From NCBI RefSeq assembly GCF_026723765.1, contig NZ_CP113524.1:3519001-3583000 (forward strand): 64,000 bases of DNA, given 5' to 3'. The position numbers and the translations under genes were made by a program. This document shows positions 1 to 9,054 of this stretch, piece by piece (position 1 is the first letter of the stretch; each line of letters begins with the position of its first letter). This stretch comes from Lacrimispora xylanolytica (GTDB taxonomy: Bacteria; Bacillota; Clostridia; Lachnospirales; Lachnospiraceae). The notes below the pieces were generated by a model. That model saw only the letters and a program-made list of their open reading frames with translations, did no database searches and was not told where the DNA came from.

Positions 1-531
1 GGTAATGTATTCCTCTCCAGAATACCGCTTTTGTCCCTGATGGAAATGAAATGCCTTTTCATATAGGTTTCTCAATTTTTCCGGTTCATATTCTGTACCA
101 TTTTCATTTAGAGTATTTAAAAGCTCTTTATAAAGTTCTTCCGGTTCCTTTAAGTTTTCTGTATTTTTTAAAGATAATCCCATGGTGTCTCCTTTCCATG
201 ATTGGTCACGGAGATGAAACGCTCTTAACAGCGCGGGAGAATAGCCGAACTGGCTGATAAAGGCTTTGGCAAAGCCGCCATGGGTATCCCAGCCATAATC
301 GAGAGCCACATCTAAGATTTTCCGGCCTCTGGATATTTCTCCGGCTGCCGCAAAAAGACGTCTCTGCTTTAGATATTCCATGGGAGACGCTCCCACCTTT
401 TCCTTAAAACATCTGGAAAAATACCAGGGGGAATAGCCTGCCCATGCGCTTAAAGCTTCCACAGTCAGATTCTCTTTTAAATGCTCTTCCATATAGAGGG
501 TACATGACAAGGCCCATTCTCCTCTTTTCAT
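1..531 (-). CDS. AraC-type regulator fused to Rel/SpoT-like HD domain (partial)
   Basis: The reading frame opens at an ATG at 531 behind an AGGAGG site and runs off the left edge, so the C-terminus is missing. Residues 1-105 form two AraC-family helix-turn-helix motifs, with the typical stretches YSPWYFSRCFKEKVGASPMEY and then GFAKAFISQFGYSP. After a linker, residues about 141-177 read YEKAFHFHQGQKRYSGEEYIT. This matches the start of the HD hydrolase domain of RelA/SpoT proteins (H-x-G-Q-x-R-x-S-G-E-x-Y-I). The protein may therefore combine DNA binding with a (p)ppGpp-hydrolase-like domain. The order is unusual, because AraC DNA-binding domains normally sit at the C-terminus of a sensory domain. 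The metal-binding HD residues lie outside the window, so catalytic capacity cannot be judged. Confidence 0.8.
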   Translation of the reverse strand, partial: MKRGEWALSCTLYMEEHLKENLTVEALSAWAGYSPWYFSRCFKEKVGASPMEYLKQRRLFAAAGEISRGRKILDVALDYGWDTHGGFAKAFISQFGYSPALLRAFHLRDQSWKGDTMGLSLKNTENLKEPEELYKELLNTLNENGTEYEPEKLRNLYEKAFHFHQGQKRYSGEEYIT

Positions 532-685
532 TCCGCTGCCTCCTGTTGTTGGTTTCCCACGTGGTAACCTGATTATAGCAGAATGAAAAGAGGCTTGCTG
601 CTCCAAATTTGCCTTTTTTAGAATTTTTAGAACTTCAAGAATATTTAGAATCAATAAAATGATTAGAATGATTGGTAAAAACTGA

Positions 686-1885
686 TTATTTCAATGTTTT
701 TAAAACCGCTTCCAGCTTCACGACCATATCATCTACATGTTCCTTCTCAATGACAAGAGGCGGAACCAGACGGATTACATTCGTACCTGCGCTGATGATA
801 ATAAGCTTTTCTTCCAGGATTGCCTTTTCCGCTACTGGAGCCACTGGCACAGAAAACTCCAGTCCCTGGATTAAGCCCACTCCCCGGTGTCCGGTTATCA
901 CCGGATACTTTTTTACAAGCTCCTCCACCTTTTCCCAAAGATAATCTCCCACCTCATTGACGTGGTTCACAATATCTCTGTTCTCAAAGATTTCAAGAAC
1001 CTTTGCTGCCGCAGCTGTCACAAAGGGATTGCCGCCGTAGGTGGTTCCATGATCTCCTGGTGCCATGGCTGTAGCGGCCTTTCCTGATGCTAAAAAGGCA
1101 CCGATTGGCACACCGTTTCCAAGAGCCTTTGCAGCTGTCATCACATCAGGTTTAACGCCGTATTTCTGCCAGGCAAACATATCTCCTGTCCGCCCCATGC
1201 CGCACTGAATCTCATCCAAAATAAGAAGCATATCGTATTCATCACAAAGGGCTCTCACGCCTTTTAGAAATTCTTCTGTAGCAGGATAGATTCCTCCTTC
1301 TCCCTGAATCGTTTCCATGATTATGGCACATGTTTTATCATTGACCAGTGTCTTTACGCTTTCTAAGTCATTGAAATCTGCAAACTTGATTCCTGGAATA
1401 AGGGGCCTAAATGGCTCCTGATATTTATTATTTCCGGTCACGGAAAGAGCTCCAAGGCTTCTTCCATGGAAGGAGTGGTTCATGGCAATGATCTCATGAT
1501 CATGGCTGTTATCCTTATTATAGGCATATCTTCTGGCGATCTTTAACGCCCCTTCAATGGCTTCTGTTCCACTGTTGGTGAAAAACACCTTATCCATCTG
1601 GGAAACCTTTAAAAGCCGTTCTCCCGCCTCTACTACCGGTACGTTATAAAACAGATTGGAGGTGTGAATCAGCTTATCCACCTGAGACTTTAAGGCATTG
1701 TCGTATTCCTTATCATGGTAACCAAGACCCATAACTGCAATTCCAGCGGTAAAGTCAAGATACTCGGTTCCATCGGTATCGTAAAGATGAACACCCTCTC
1801 CATGGTCAAATACCACGGGAAAACGGTTATAGGTCTTATAAATATGCTCTTCTGACTGATCAATATACTCCTGTTTACTCAGCAT
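686..1885 (-). CDS. argD: Acetylornithine aminotransferase
   Basis: This is a class III PLP-dependent aminotransferase. It converts N-acetylglutamate semialdehyde to N-acetylornithine in arginine synthesis. The protein has the usual length (399 aa from the chosen start), the family segments [13 protein letters not shown] and [12 protein letters not shown], and the PLP lysine in [14 protein letters not shown] chose the ATG at 1885 because GAGAGGAG lies just ahead of it and homologues begin close to this point. A longer frame starts at 1951. The start overlaps the end of argB by 11 bases, which indicates translational coupling. It is the last gene of the minus-strand arginine operon. Confidence 0.95.
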   Translation of the reverse strand: MLSKQEYIDQSEEHIYKTYNRFPVVFDHGEGVHLYDTDGTEYLDFTAGIAVMGLGYHDKEYDNALKSQVDKLIHTSNLFYNVPVVEAGERLLKVSQMDKVFFTNSGTEAIEGALKIARRYAYNKDNSHDHEIIAMNHSFHGRSLGALSVTGNNKYQEPFRPLIPGIKFADFNDLESVKTLVNDKTCAIIMETIQGEGGIYPATEEFLKGVRALCDEYDMLLILDEIQCGMGRTGDMFAWQKYGVKPDVMTAAKALGNGVPIGAFLASGKAATAMAPGDHGTTYGGNPFVTAAAAKVLEIFENRDIVNHVNEVGDYLWEKVEELVKKYPVITGHRGVGLIQGLEFSVPVAPVAEKAILEEKLIIISAGTNVIRLVPPLVIEKEHVDDMVVKLEAVLKTLK

Positions 1886-2771
1886 GATAAAAACGCTCCT
1901 CTCCCGGACTGATAATTGCAGTTCCGATTCCTTTATTAGTGAATATCTCAAGAAGCAGGCAGTGTGGGATACGTCCGTCCATAATATGTACCCTGGATAC
2001 TCCCTCCTTCATGGCATCAATACAGTTTTGAAGCTTTGGGAGCATTCCACCCCCAAGGGTTCCGCTGCCGACAAAATCCTCCGCTTCTTCAATGGACATT
2101 TCGGAGATGAGAGAGTCTTTATCTTTAAAATCCCGGTAGACCCCCTCCACGTCCGTCAAAAAAGCCAGTTTCTCTGCTTTCACGGCTGTGGCAATGGCGC
2201 AGGCTGCGTCATCGGCATTGATGTTGTATGTCTTAAAGTCCTCGTCAAAACCAACAGGGCAGATGATAGGTAGAAAATCCTTTTCCAACAAATCATAGAT
2301 AATCTGTGGGTCCACCTCGGTAATGTCTCCTACAAAGCCGATGTCCTCCCCATTAGAAAAGCGCTTTTTGCATTTTAACATCATTCCGTCTTTTCCGCTG
2401 ATTCCTACCGCCTTGATTCCAAGCTCATTGACTAGCTGCACCAGACTTTTATTCACCCGGTTAAGAACCATTTCCGCAATCTCCATGGTAGGCTCATCGG
2501 TTACCCGAAGTCCTCCCACAAACTGAGGCTCCATGCCAGCCATCTCCACCCAGCGGCTGATTTCCTTTCCGCCTCCATGAACGATAATGGGCTTAAAGCC
2601 AACAAGTCTTAATAAAACCACGTCCTGAATGACCTGTCGTTTCAGCTCCTCATCCACCATAGCGCTTCCGCCGTATTTCACTACAATGATCTTTTTGTTG
2701 AATCTCTGGATATAAGGTAGGGCCTCAATGAGTACTTCTGCCTTCTGCATGATGCTTTGATCTAAATCCAT
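1875..2771 (-). CDS. argB: Acetylglutamate kinase
   Basis: The enzyme phosphorylates N-acetylglutamate in the second step of the acetylated arginine pathway. The amino-acid kinase fold is clear from VVKYGGSAM near residue 30, VHGGGKEIS near 64, and the substrate region [13 protein letters not shown]. The protein has 298 residues, the family's usual size. It starts at ATG behind GGGAGG and lies 25 bases after argJ. ArgB is commonly feedback-inhibited by arginine when it has an extra N-terminal helix. The N-terminal segment here (residues 1-25) is of the length seen in inhibitable forms, but that is only a suggestion. Confidence 0.96.
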   Translation of the reverse strand: MDLDQSIMQKAEVLIEALPYIQRFNKKIIVVKYGGSAMVDEELKRQVIQDVVLLRLVGFKPIIVHGGGKEISRWVEMAGMEPQFVGGLRVTDEPTMEIAEMVLNRVNKSLVQLVNELGIKAVGISGKDGMMLKCKKRFSNGEDIGFVGDITEVDPQIIYDLLEKDFLPIICPVGFDEDFKTYNINADDAACAIATAVKAEKLAFLTDVEGVYRDFKDKDSLISEMSIEEAEDFVGSGTLGGGMLPKLQNCIDAMKEGVSRVHIMDGRIPHCLLLEIFTNKGIGTAIISPGEERFYHAE

Positions 2772-2796
2772 AATGTTTTTCCTCCCTTATTTCCAG

Positions 2797-4020
2797 TTAC
2801 GAACGGTAATCTGCGTTGATTTTTACATAGTCAAAGGTCAAATCACAGCCCCAGGCTGTGGCGGTCGCCTCTCCCATTTTAATGTCTGCGGTGGCCGTCA
2901 CTTCCGGCTCTGATAATATCTTGGTGGCTTCTTCTTCGCTGTAGGGAAGAGCCACGCCGTCTTCTATGATTTTAAGCTTTCCAGCTGCGCTTTCAAAATA
3001 TAAATCTACCTTTTCCGGATCAAACTGTGCCCCGGAATAGCCCATGGCACAAAGGATTCTGCCCCAGTTGGCATCGTGGCCGAAGATGGCTGCCTTTGTC
3101 AGGCTTGAGGTAATGACAGACTTTGAAAGTGTTTTGGCCTGCTCCTTTGTTTCTGCGCCGATAATCTTTACCTCAAACAGGGCTGTACAGCCCTCTCCGT
3201 CTCCTGCCATCTTCTTTGCCAGTGTCTCATTGACTTCGTGGAGTGCCTTTATAAAGGTGTGATAATCCTCATTTTTTTCTGTGATTTCCGGATTCTCTGC
3301 CAGGCCGTTGGCAAGGAGCAGTACGGTATCATTGGTGGACGTATCTCCATCTACGGAAATCATGTTATACGTGTCTTTAATGTCTTCCCGTAAGGCTTCT
3401 ACCAGAAGCTCCTTTGAAATGGCGGCATCTGTGGTAATGAAGCTTAACATGGTACACATATCCGGATGGATCATGCCAGAGCCTTTGCACATGCCTCCGA
3501 TGGTAACGGTTTTTCCTCCAAGCTCTATCTGCACAGCCACTTCCTTTTTCACGGTATCTGTGGTCATGATAGCTGTGGCTGCATCGGTTCCGCTCTCTAT
3601 GGCTGGGGATAAAGCCGGAGCCATGGCTTTAATTCCTGCCCGTATCCGGTCCATGGGAAGCTGCATGCCAATGACTCCGGTGGAAGCCACCAATACGGCG
3701 TCTGCCGGAATGGAGAGACACTCTGCTGCTTCCTTTGCGGTCTCCTGACAGTAGGAGTAACCCTCCTGACCGGTACAGGCATTGGCGATTCCTGCGTTCA
3801 CTACAATGGCCTGAATGAATTTGGAATGGTCCACCATTTCCTTATCCCATTTGACTGGTGCTGCTTTTACGATGTTGGTGGTATAGGTTCCTGCTGCTTT
3901 ACAGGGAACTTCGCTGTAGATCATTGCCATATCTTTTCTGTCTTTATATTTGATTCCCGCTGCCGTGCAGGATGCTTTAAATCCCTTTGCTGCTGTTACT
4001 CCGCCGATAATTTCTTTCAT
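2797..4020 (-). CDS. argJ: Glutamate N-acetyltransferase / amino-acid acetyltransferase
   Basis: ArgJ moves the acetyl group from N-acetylornithine to glutamate, which recycles acetate. Many bacterial forms also make N-acetylglutamate from acetyl-CoA. The proprotein cleaves itself before a threonine nucleophile. Here the site is the segment KGSGMIHPDMCTML near residue 190, with the threonine before ML. The substrate-binding VASTGVIG segment lies upstream. The length (407 aa) is typical, and the start has GGGAGG. No argA is visible, so a bifunctional ArgJ would complete the cycle. The embedded GNAT gene is an alternative source of N-acetylglutamate. Confidence 0.95.
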   Translation of the reverse strand: MKEIIGGVTAAKGFKASCTAAGIKYKDRKDMAMIYSEVPCKAAGTYTTNIVKAAPVKWDKEMVDHSKFIQAIVVNAGIANACTGQEGYSYCQETAKEAAECLSIPADAVLVASTGVIGMQLPMDRIRAGIKAMAPALSPAIESGTDAATAIMTTDTVKKEVAVQIELGGKTVTIGGMCKGSGMIHPDMCTMLSFITTDAAISKELLVEALREDIKDTYNMISVDGDTSTNDTVLLLANGLAENPEITEKNEDYHTFIKALHEVNETLAKKMAGDGEGCTALFEVKIIGAETKEQAKTLSKSVITSSLTKAAIFGHDANWGRILCAMGYSGAQFDPEKVDLYFESAAGKLKIIEDGVALPYSEEEATKILSEPEVTATADIKMGEATATAWGCDLTFDYVKINADYRS

Positions 4021-4037
4021 ATAATGTCCTCCCTGAT

Positions 4038-4412
4038 CTATGGAAATGTATATCCTGCTTGTATGAGTTTTTCCATTGCCTTTTTATAATTTTCTTTTTT
4101 CACCAATATGTAATCCGTTTGAAAGGTCGAGACTGCAAAAATTCCGATTCCATGGTCTGCCAAAACAGCGGACAGCCTGGATAGTATGCCAGTCAGAGAA
4201 AAATCCAAAGTCCCCTCGATACGAAACGCCCGAAAACCATCTTCGCGCTCGATGGACTCCTTGGGAACCAAAGCGGTTTCACACACCAGGGAAAGTTCTT
4301 CATCGGTCTTTCCAAAGAACCAAAACTGGGAAGCCTGGATTTCCTGAGTCAGCTCTGAAAGTTCGGAGATCCTGCAAACGGTATAATCTCCTTTGATCTG
4401 TTTTAATTCCAT
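4038..4412 (-). CDS. ACT-domain protein in the arginine operon
   Basis: This 124-residue protein has two tandem ACT-like halves. The second half contains DFSLTGILSRLSAVLADHGIGIFAVSTFQTDYILV, whose pattern is that of the CASTOR/aspartokinase-like ACT family. ACT domains bind amino acids, and the arginine-sensing CASTOR proteins belong to this fold, so a role as an amino-acid sensor or regulatory subunit is plausible. It lies between the GNAT gene and argJ with gaps of 10 and 17 bases and has its own AGGAGG. No catalytic domain is attached. The partner, if any, is unknown. Confidence 0.75.
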   Translation of the reverse strand: MELKQIKGDYTVCRISELSELTQEIQASQFWFFGKTDEELSLVCETALVPKESIEREDGFRAFRIEGTLDFSLTGILSRLSAVLADHGIGIFAVSTFQTDYILVKKENYKKAMEKLIQAGYTFP

Positions 4413-4422
4413 CTTACTCCTC

Positions 4423-4872
4423 CTATGGATTTACCATGGATTTATTTCCTTCATTTAATATATAATCATAGGAATTAACGTCTTCTCGCAGAGTAAAGCC
4501 TAAATCCTGCCAGAACTTATTTCCCACTTCGTTGGAGCAGAACGCAATCAAACTAACCTTATTGATTCCTTCTTTTTTCAGTCTCAAAACAGCTTCCGAA
4601 ACCATCTTATGTCCCACGCCCCTGCCTCTGTAATCACTAGCTACACATACGTGGTAAAAGCTTGCCTGTCTTCCATCGTGGCCGCTTAAAATGGTACCGA
4701 TAATTCTGCCGTCTTCCTCTGCAATTACACTGGTCTCTGGATTTCTTCTTAAAAAGCGGTCCACGCCCTCCCTGGAATCATCGAAACTGCGAAGTGCAAA
4801 TCCTTTGATTCCGGTCCAAAGCTCGTAAACCTTATCGTAATCCCCAGGTGTCATGGTTCGAATGATCATCAT
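4423..4872 (-). CDS. GNAT N-acetyltransferase in the arginine operon
   Basis: This is a single GNAT domain of 149 residues. The acetyl-CoA pyrophosphate loop is RGRGVGHKM near residue 83, preceded by the strand FYHVCVASDY. The C-terminal NEVGNKFWQDLGF is the usual GNAT beta-bulge region. It sits between argC and the ACT gene with close spacing, so it is co-transcribed with arginine genes. It might be a non-classical N-acetylglutamate synthase, since no argA is seen, or it might modify a protein or metabolite. The substrate cannot be read from sequence. The start may be the ATG at 4872 or the adjacent one at 4869. Confidence 0.8.
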   Translation of the reverse strand: MMIIRTMTPGDYDKVYELWTGIKGFALRSFDDSREGVDRFLRRNPETSVIAEEDGRIIGTILSGHDGRQASFYHVCVASDYRGRGVGHKMVSEAVLRLKKEGINKVSLIAFCSNEVGNKFWQDLGFTLREDVNSYDYILNEGNKSMVNP

Positions 4873-4901
4873 CTGCTCCTTACTAAAATCAATTTACTCT
4901 T

Positions 4902-5942
4902 TTACGGAAACATGGGAATCAGCTTAAGCCCCTTTTGTTCCGGAAGTCCAAAGAGAAGGTTCATATTTTGAACCGCCTGTCCTGCGGCTCCCTTAACCAG
5001 ATTATCCATGGCTCCCATCATGATGACCCGGTTGGTTCTCTCATCCACCACCGCATTCACATCTACGAAGTTGCTGCCTTCCACCCATTTCGTCTGAGGC
5101 GTAATGTCACCGTTTAATACCCGGACAAAATATTCCTTCTCATAATATTTATGGTAGATTTCTTTGATTTCCTCATTGGAAACCTTTTTTGTAAGAGTTC
5201 CATATGCAGTCACCAGGATTCCCCGATTCATTGGTACAAGATGAGGAGTAAAGCTGATGGTAACCGGATTTCCGGCTCCGTAGGAAAGCTGTTCTTCTAT
5301 TTCCGGTGTATGTCTGTGAGTTCCTACGCCATAAGCCTTGATGTTTTCGTTGACTTCACAGTAAAGATTATCTACCTTAGCTCCTCTGCCAGCGCCGGAG
5401 GTTCCTGATTTTGCATCAATAATGATGCTGGCCGGGTCTATAAGGCCTTCCTTTACCAGAGGATAAATACTTAGAATCGAACAGGTAGGATAACAGCCTG
5501 GATTGGCGATCAGCCTTGCTTCCTTAATTTTTTCCCGGTTAATCTCAGGGAGTCCATAAACTGCTTCCTTAATATAATGAGGCGTTTTGTGAACCATTTT
5601 ATACCATTCTTCGTATACTGCAACGTCCTTGATCCGGTAATCTGCACTTAAATCAATAACCTTTGTCTTTGATAGAATAGTGTCATTCAGCAGAGATGCC
5701 AGGTAACCCTGAGGTGTTGCCGTAAAGATTACATCTGCTTGTTCTGCCAAAGCTTCTATATTATCATCCAGACAGCTGCCTTCTACGATTCCAAACATGT
5801 TTTGATATACAGAAGCATATTTCTGATCTACATAGCTTTTGGAACCGTACCATATAATTTCCACATCATCTCTCTGGAGCAAAAGTCTTGCAAGCTCTCC
5901 TCCTGCATATCCGGTCGAGCCAATGATACCTGCTTTTATCAT
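4902..5942 (-). CDS. argC: N-acetyl-gamma-glutamyl-phosphate reductase
   Basis: ArgC reduces N-acetylglutamyl phosphate to the semialdehyde with NADPH. The N-terminal Rossmann motif is GIIGSTGYAGGE, and the catalytic cysteine lies in ANPGCYPTCSIL near residue 150. The protein has 346 residues from the ATG at 5942. That ATG is preferred over the one at 5948 because AGGAG is about eight bases ahead of it. It is the first gene of the minus-strand arginine operon (argC-GNAT-ACT-argJ-argB-argD), divergent from argG. Confidence 0.95.
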   Translation of the reverse strand: MIKAGIIGSTGYAGGELARLLLQRDDVEIIWYGSKSYVDQKYASVYQNMFGIVEGSCLDDNIEALAEQADVIFTATPQGYLASLLNDTILSKTKVIDLSADYRIKDVAVYEEWYKMVHKTPHYIKEAVYGLPEINREKIKEARLIANPGCYPTCSILSIYPLVKEGLIDPASIIIDAKSGTSGAGRGAKVDNLYCEVNENIKAYGVGTHRHTPEIEEQLSYGAGNPVTISFTPHLVPMNRGILVTAYGTLTKKVSNEEIKEIYHKYYEKEYFVRVLNGDITPQTKWVEGSNFVDVNAVVDERTNRVIMMGAMDNLVKGAAGQAVQNMNLLFGLPEQKGLKLIPMFP

Positions 5943-5986
5943 ATCCATCTCTCCTTTTTGTACTTATCTTATACCTATCATTCTTT

Positions 5987-6008
5987 GCATGAAAATCACG
6001 TTTCATGC
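5987..6008. promoter_or_regulatory. Perfect inverted repeat in the argC leader
   Basis: The arms GCATGAAA and TTTCATGC are perfect inverted repeats around the hexamer ATCACG. The site lies about 15-36 bases downstream of the predicted argC start of transcription. It could be an operator between argC and argG or form an RNA hairpin. It does not match the classic ArgR box well, so the cognate regulator is unknown. Confidence 0.5.
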
Positions 6009-6029
6009 CTGTGGATTTATTAGTTCATA

Positions 6030-6058
6030 ATTATACATCTGTTTTGTATATTATGCAA
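6030..6058 (-). promoter_or_regulatory. Probable promoter of the argC operon
   Basis: On the minus strand TTGCAT (-35) and TATAAT (-10) are separated by 17 bases. Transcription would begin near 6023 and leave a leader of about 80 bases before argC. Confidence 0.6.
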
Positions 6059-6165
6059 GTTCTTTTTAATTTTTATATTTTATGCTTGCATTATACCCAG
6101 TTTTGGTGTATATTTATGAAAGTTCAATTAATAAAAAACCATTTAAGGCAGAGGAGGAACATAGA

Positions 6166-7389
6166 ATGAAAGAAAAAGTTATTTTAGCTTATTCCGGAGG
6201 ACTGGATACCACAGCAATTATCCCTTGGTTAAAGGAGCATTTTGATTACGATGTTGTTTGCTGCTGCATCGACTGCGGCCAGGGAAATGAATTAGACGGT
6301 CTGGAAGAGAGAGCCAAATTATCCGGCGCTTCTAAATTATATATTGAAGATCTCGTTGATGATTTCAGCGACAATTACATTATTCCCTGTGTCCAGGCAA
6401 ATGCCGTATACGAGAATAAATACCTGTTAGGCACTTCCATGGCACGTCCTGCCATTGCAAAAAGACTGGTAGAAATTGCAAGAAAAGAAGGAGCCACTGC
6501 TATTTGCCACGGAGCTACCGGAAAAGGAAATGACCAGATTCGTTTTGAGCTTGGCATCAAGGCGCTTGCACCAGATTTAAAGATCATTGCTCCATGGCGT
6601 ATGACTGATGTATGGACCATGCAGTCCAGAGAAGATGAAATCGAGTACTGCAAGCAGCATGGAATCGACCTTCCCTTCTCCGCAGACAGCAGCTACAGCC
6701 GTGACCGTAACTTATGGCACATCAGCCACGAGGGCTTAGAGCTTGAGGATCCAGCCAATGAACCTAATTATGACCATCTTTTAGTACTTGGCGTTTCCCC
6801 AGAGCAGGCACCAAATGAAGGCGAGTATGTAACCATGACCTTTGAAAAGGGAGTTCCAGTAAGCGTTAACGGGAAAAAGATGAAGGTTTCTGATATTATC
6901 ACCACCTTAAATGAGCTGGGCGGAAAGCATGGAATCGGTATCATCGACATCGTTGAAAACCGTGTAGTTGGAATGAAATCAAGAGGTGTTTATGAAACTC
7001 CAGGCGGCACCATCTTATTAGAGGCTCATCAGCAGTTGGAGGAGCTTGTGTTAGACCGTGCTACTATGGAAGTGAAAAAGGATATGGGAAATAAATTTGC
7101 TCAGATCGTTTACGAAGGAAAATGGTTTACTCCTCTTCGCGAAGCCATTCAGGCGTTCGTAACTTCCACTCAGGAGTATGTGACTGGCGAAGTGAAATTC
7201 AAGCTTTATAAAGGAAATATTATTAAGGCTGGAACTACCTCTCCTTATTCCTTATACAGTGAATCCCTTGCTTCCTTTACCACTGGAGATCTTTATGATC
7301 ACCATGACGCTGACGGATTCATCACACTGTTCGGCCTTCCGTTAAAGGTTCGTGCTATGAAGATGCAGGAAGCTGAGAAGAAGAATTAA
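6166..7389 (+). CDS. argG: Argininosuccinate synthase
   Basis: ArgG condenses citrulline and aspartate, using ATP, to argininosuccinate. The ATP-pyrophosphatase P-loop is [10 protein letters not shown] at residues 6-15, and [13 protein letters not shown] is a further family signature. I start it at the ATG at 6166, directly behind GAGGAGG; the longer frame from 6082 has no support. This gives 407 residues, the family's usual length. It is divergent from argC and ends in a strong terminator. argH and argF are not in the window. Confidence 0.96.
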   Translation: MKEKVILAYSGGLDTTAIIPWLKEHFDYDVVCCCIDCGQGNELDGLEERAKLSGASKLYIEDLVDDFSDNYIIPCVQANAVYENKYLLGTSMARPAIAKRLVEIARKEGATAICHGATGKGNDQIRFELGIKALAPDLKIIAPWRMTDVWTMQSREDEIEYCKQHGIDLPFSADSSYSRDRNLWHISHEGLELEDPANEPNYDHLLVLGVSPEQAPNEGEYVTMTFEKGVPVSVNGKKMKVSDIITTLNELGGKHGIGIIDIVENRVVGMKSRGVYETPGGTILLEAHQQLEELVLDRATMEVKKDMGNKFAQIVYEGKWFTPLREAIQAFVTSTQEYVTGEVKFKLYKGNIIKAGTTSPYSLYSESLASFTTGDLYDHHDADGFITLFGLPLKVRAMKMQEAEKKN

Positions 7390-7421
7390 GAAGAAATAAA
7401 AGGAATAAAAGAAACTAAAAA

Positions 7422-7475
7422 AGGGTACTGCAAAACGGAAAGAATCAACGTTTCATTTTGCAGCACCCTCTTTTT
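7422..7475. terminator. Bidirectional terminator between argG and a GNAT gene
   Basis: A stem of about 14 base pairs (AGGGTACTGCAAAA against TTTTGCAGCACCCT, one mismatch) is flanked by an A-run on the left and a T-run on the right. It can stop transcription of argG on plus and of the GNAT gene on minus. Confidence 0.85.
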
Positions 7476-7947
7476 ATTCTCCTAATTGCTTTAAGGAATC
7501 CCCGGTAACCCGGTAAACAGTCCACTCATCCATAGAAACCGCTCCCATGGAACGGTAAAAGTCTATGCTTTTCTGATTCCAGTCAAGACATGACCACTCC
7601 AGTCTTCCACAGCCACGCTCTACGGTTATGGATGCCAGTTTTTTAAGAAGCGCTTTTCCTACTCCCGCTCCCCGGTATTCTGATCTCACAAAAAGGTCTT
7701 CCAGATAGATGCCGGCTCTTCCAAGGAAGGTGGAGAAGTTATGGAAGAACAGGATAAAGCCTGCTTCCTTTCCGTCAGCCTGAGCCAGAATAACCTCTGC
7801 TTTTTTCTGGTTAAATATCCACTCTTCTAAAATTTCCTCCGTTGCTACTACTTCATCCTGTAGCTTTTCGTATTCAGCCAGTTCCTTAATATATTCGAGA
7901 ATCAATCCTAAGTCCTGTCTGTCAGCATATCGAAAAGTAATCTCCAT
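7474..7947 (-). CDS. GNAT-family N-acetyltransferase
   Basis: This is a 157-residue GNAT protein related to the diamine/thialysine acetyltransferase group. The segment GIYLEDLFVRSEYRGAGVGKALL contains the acetyl-CoA loop (R-x-x-G-x-G), and GCGRLEWSCLDWNQKSIDFYRSMGA is typical of that group. The substrate is therefore perhaps a polyamine or a lysine analogue, but this is by resemblance only. It has its own AGGAGG, lies 41 bases after the patatin-like gene and ends at the shared terminator with argG. Confidence 0.8.
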   Translation of the reverse strand: MEITFRYADRQDLGLILEYIKELAEYEKLQDEVVATEEILEEWIFNQKKAEVILAQADGKEAGFILFFHNFSTFLGRAGIYLEDLFVRSEYRGAGVGKALLKKLASITVERGCGRLEWSCLDWNQKSIDFYRSMGAVSMDEWTVYRVTGDSLKQLGE

Positions 7948-7988
7948 TTCATTTTCCTCCTGAATGTAATTTATTTAATGCCTTATAT

Positions 7989-8876
7989 TCACTGCTTCTC
8001 CAGCGCTTTCTTAATGCGGGGAATCATCTGTTTTGTATAAATATAACCATTTTCCATGCACTCCTCCATGCAGTCAAAGGTAAGAAGTCCTGCTTCCTTT
8101 GGTAAAGGCGGCTTTAAGAGCATGACCTCGCCTCCGCTTCCGCAGTCCTTTAAATCCCGGCTCATCACGGAGAAGGAATGATAAGCGATCTCTATAATGG
8201 AATCGTCATGAGGCTTCTCATACTTTTCTCCAATATCCACGCCTAACACTCTGGGGACTCCGGAGGCAATTAATAAGTCTACCGGAAGATTGTTCGTCAC
8301 TCCCCCATCTACCAGCAGAAAATTCTTAATAGGTCTTGGGCGGAAGATGGCGGGAACAGAAGAACTTGCCATCATCACCTCACACAAGGTACCGCTTCTC
8401 TCCCATTTTACATGTTCCAGTTTTAAGGCCGAGAGAGGAATCTGTTCCTGAAATAAATTGGTGAATACAATGGTATCTCCGCTGTTAATATCCACAGCCG
8501 GAATCAAAATTCCTCTGCATTTCCCCTGTATTCCTAAATTGTTGGTAAGATCACAAAGAAAATTTTGTAATCGGTTTCCCTTAATGAGACCTCTAAGGGA
8601 AGTCTGCTTTCCCAATATAATCTGGGGAAGAAATAACGCAATCCCAAGAACGTCAGGGTCAATCAGGCTTTTTCCGTGCTTGGCTAACCAACGCACCGTC
8701 TCCCTCATTTCCCCAATGTCCATACCTGCTGCGTAAAGCCCTGCCACTATGCTTCCAGCGCTGGCTCCTGCGATATAATCCGGTAGAAGTCCATTCTCCT
8801 CCAAGGCTGTTAAAACACCCACATGGGCAGCCCCTCTGGTACCGCCCCCTGCCAGCGCCAGTCCGTAATCTGCCAT
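7989..8876 (-). CDS. Patatin-like phospholipase
   Basis: This is a patatin-family serine hydrolase with a Ser-Asp dyad. The oxyanion loop is GGGTRGAAHVG (residues 8-18), the nucleophile is the serine of GASAGS near residue 40, and the acid is the aspartate of VDGGVTNN near residue 190. It has 295 residues, no signal peptide and no membrane segment, so it probably acts in the cytoplasm on phospholipids or acyl esters, like the RssA/YlbK group. It starts at ATG behind GAGGAG. Confidence 0.88.
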   Translation of the reverse strand: MADYGLALAGGGTRGAAHVGVLTALEENGLLPDYIAGASAGSIVAGLYAAGMDIGEMRETVRWLAKHGKSLIDPDVLGIALFLPQIILGKQTSLRGLIKGNRLQNFLCDLTNNLGIQGKCRGILIPAVDINSGDTIVFTNLFQEQIPLSALKLEHVKWERSGTLCEVMMASSSVPAIFRPRPIKNFLLVDGGVTNNLPVDLLIASGVPRVLGVDIGEKYEKPHDDSIIEIAYHSFSVMSRDLKDCGSGGEVMLLKPPLPKEAGLLTFDCMEECMENGYIYTKQMIPRIKKALEKQ

Positions 8877-8960
8877 TCTTCTCTCCTCGCGTTTCAGCTA
8901 GGTTTCAGAAAAATTTATGCCCTGGAGGAGAAATATATACCTGTCCTCAGGATACAAAGA

Positions 8961-9015
8961 AGAACAGATTTTAAGGCATCCCAAACCCCTGGGATCGCTT
9001 CTTAAAAACTGTTCT
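8961..9015 (-). terminator. Terminator-like palindrome after the amidase gene
   Basis: Nested inverted repeats (AGAACAG/CTGTTCT, TTTTAAG/CTTAAAA, CATCCCA/TGGGAT) form a long hairpin downstream of the minus-strand amidase gene. The following T-run is short, so termination may be partial. It lies in the otherwise empty 8877-9054 gap. Confidence 0.55.
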
Positions 9016-9054
9016 TCATTTCTTTATTTCAATGGATTTGACTAACCCAATGGA

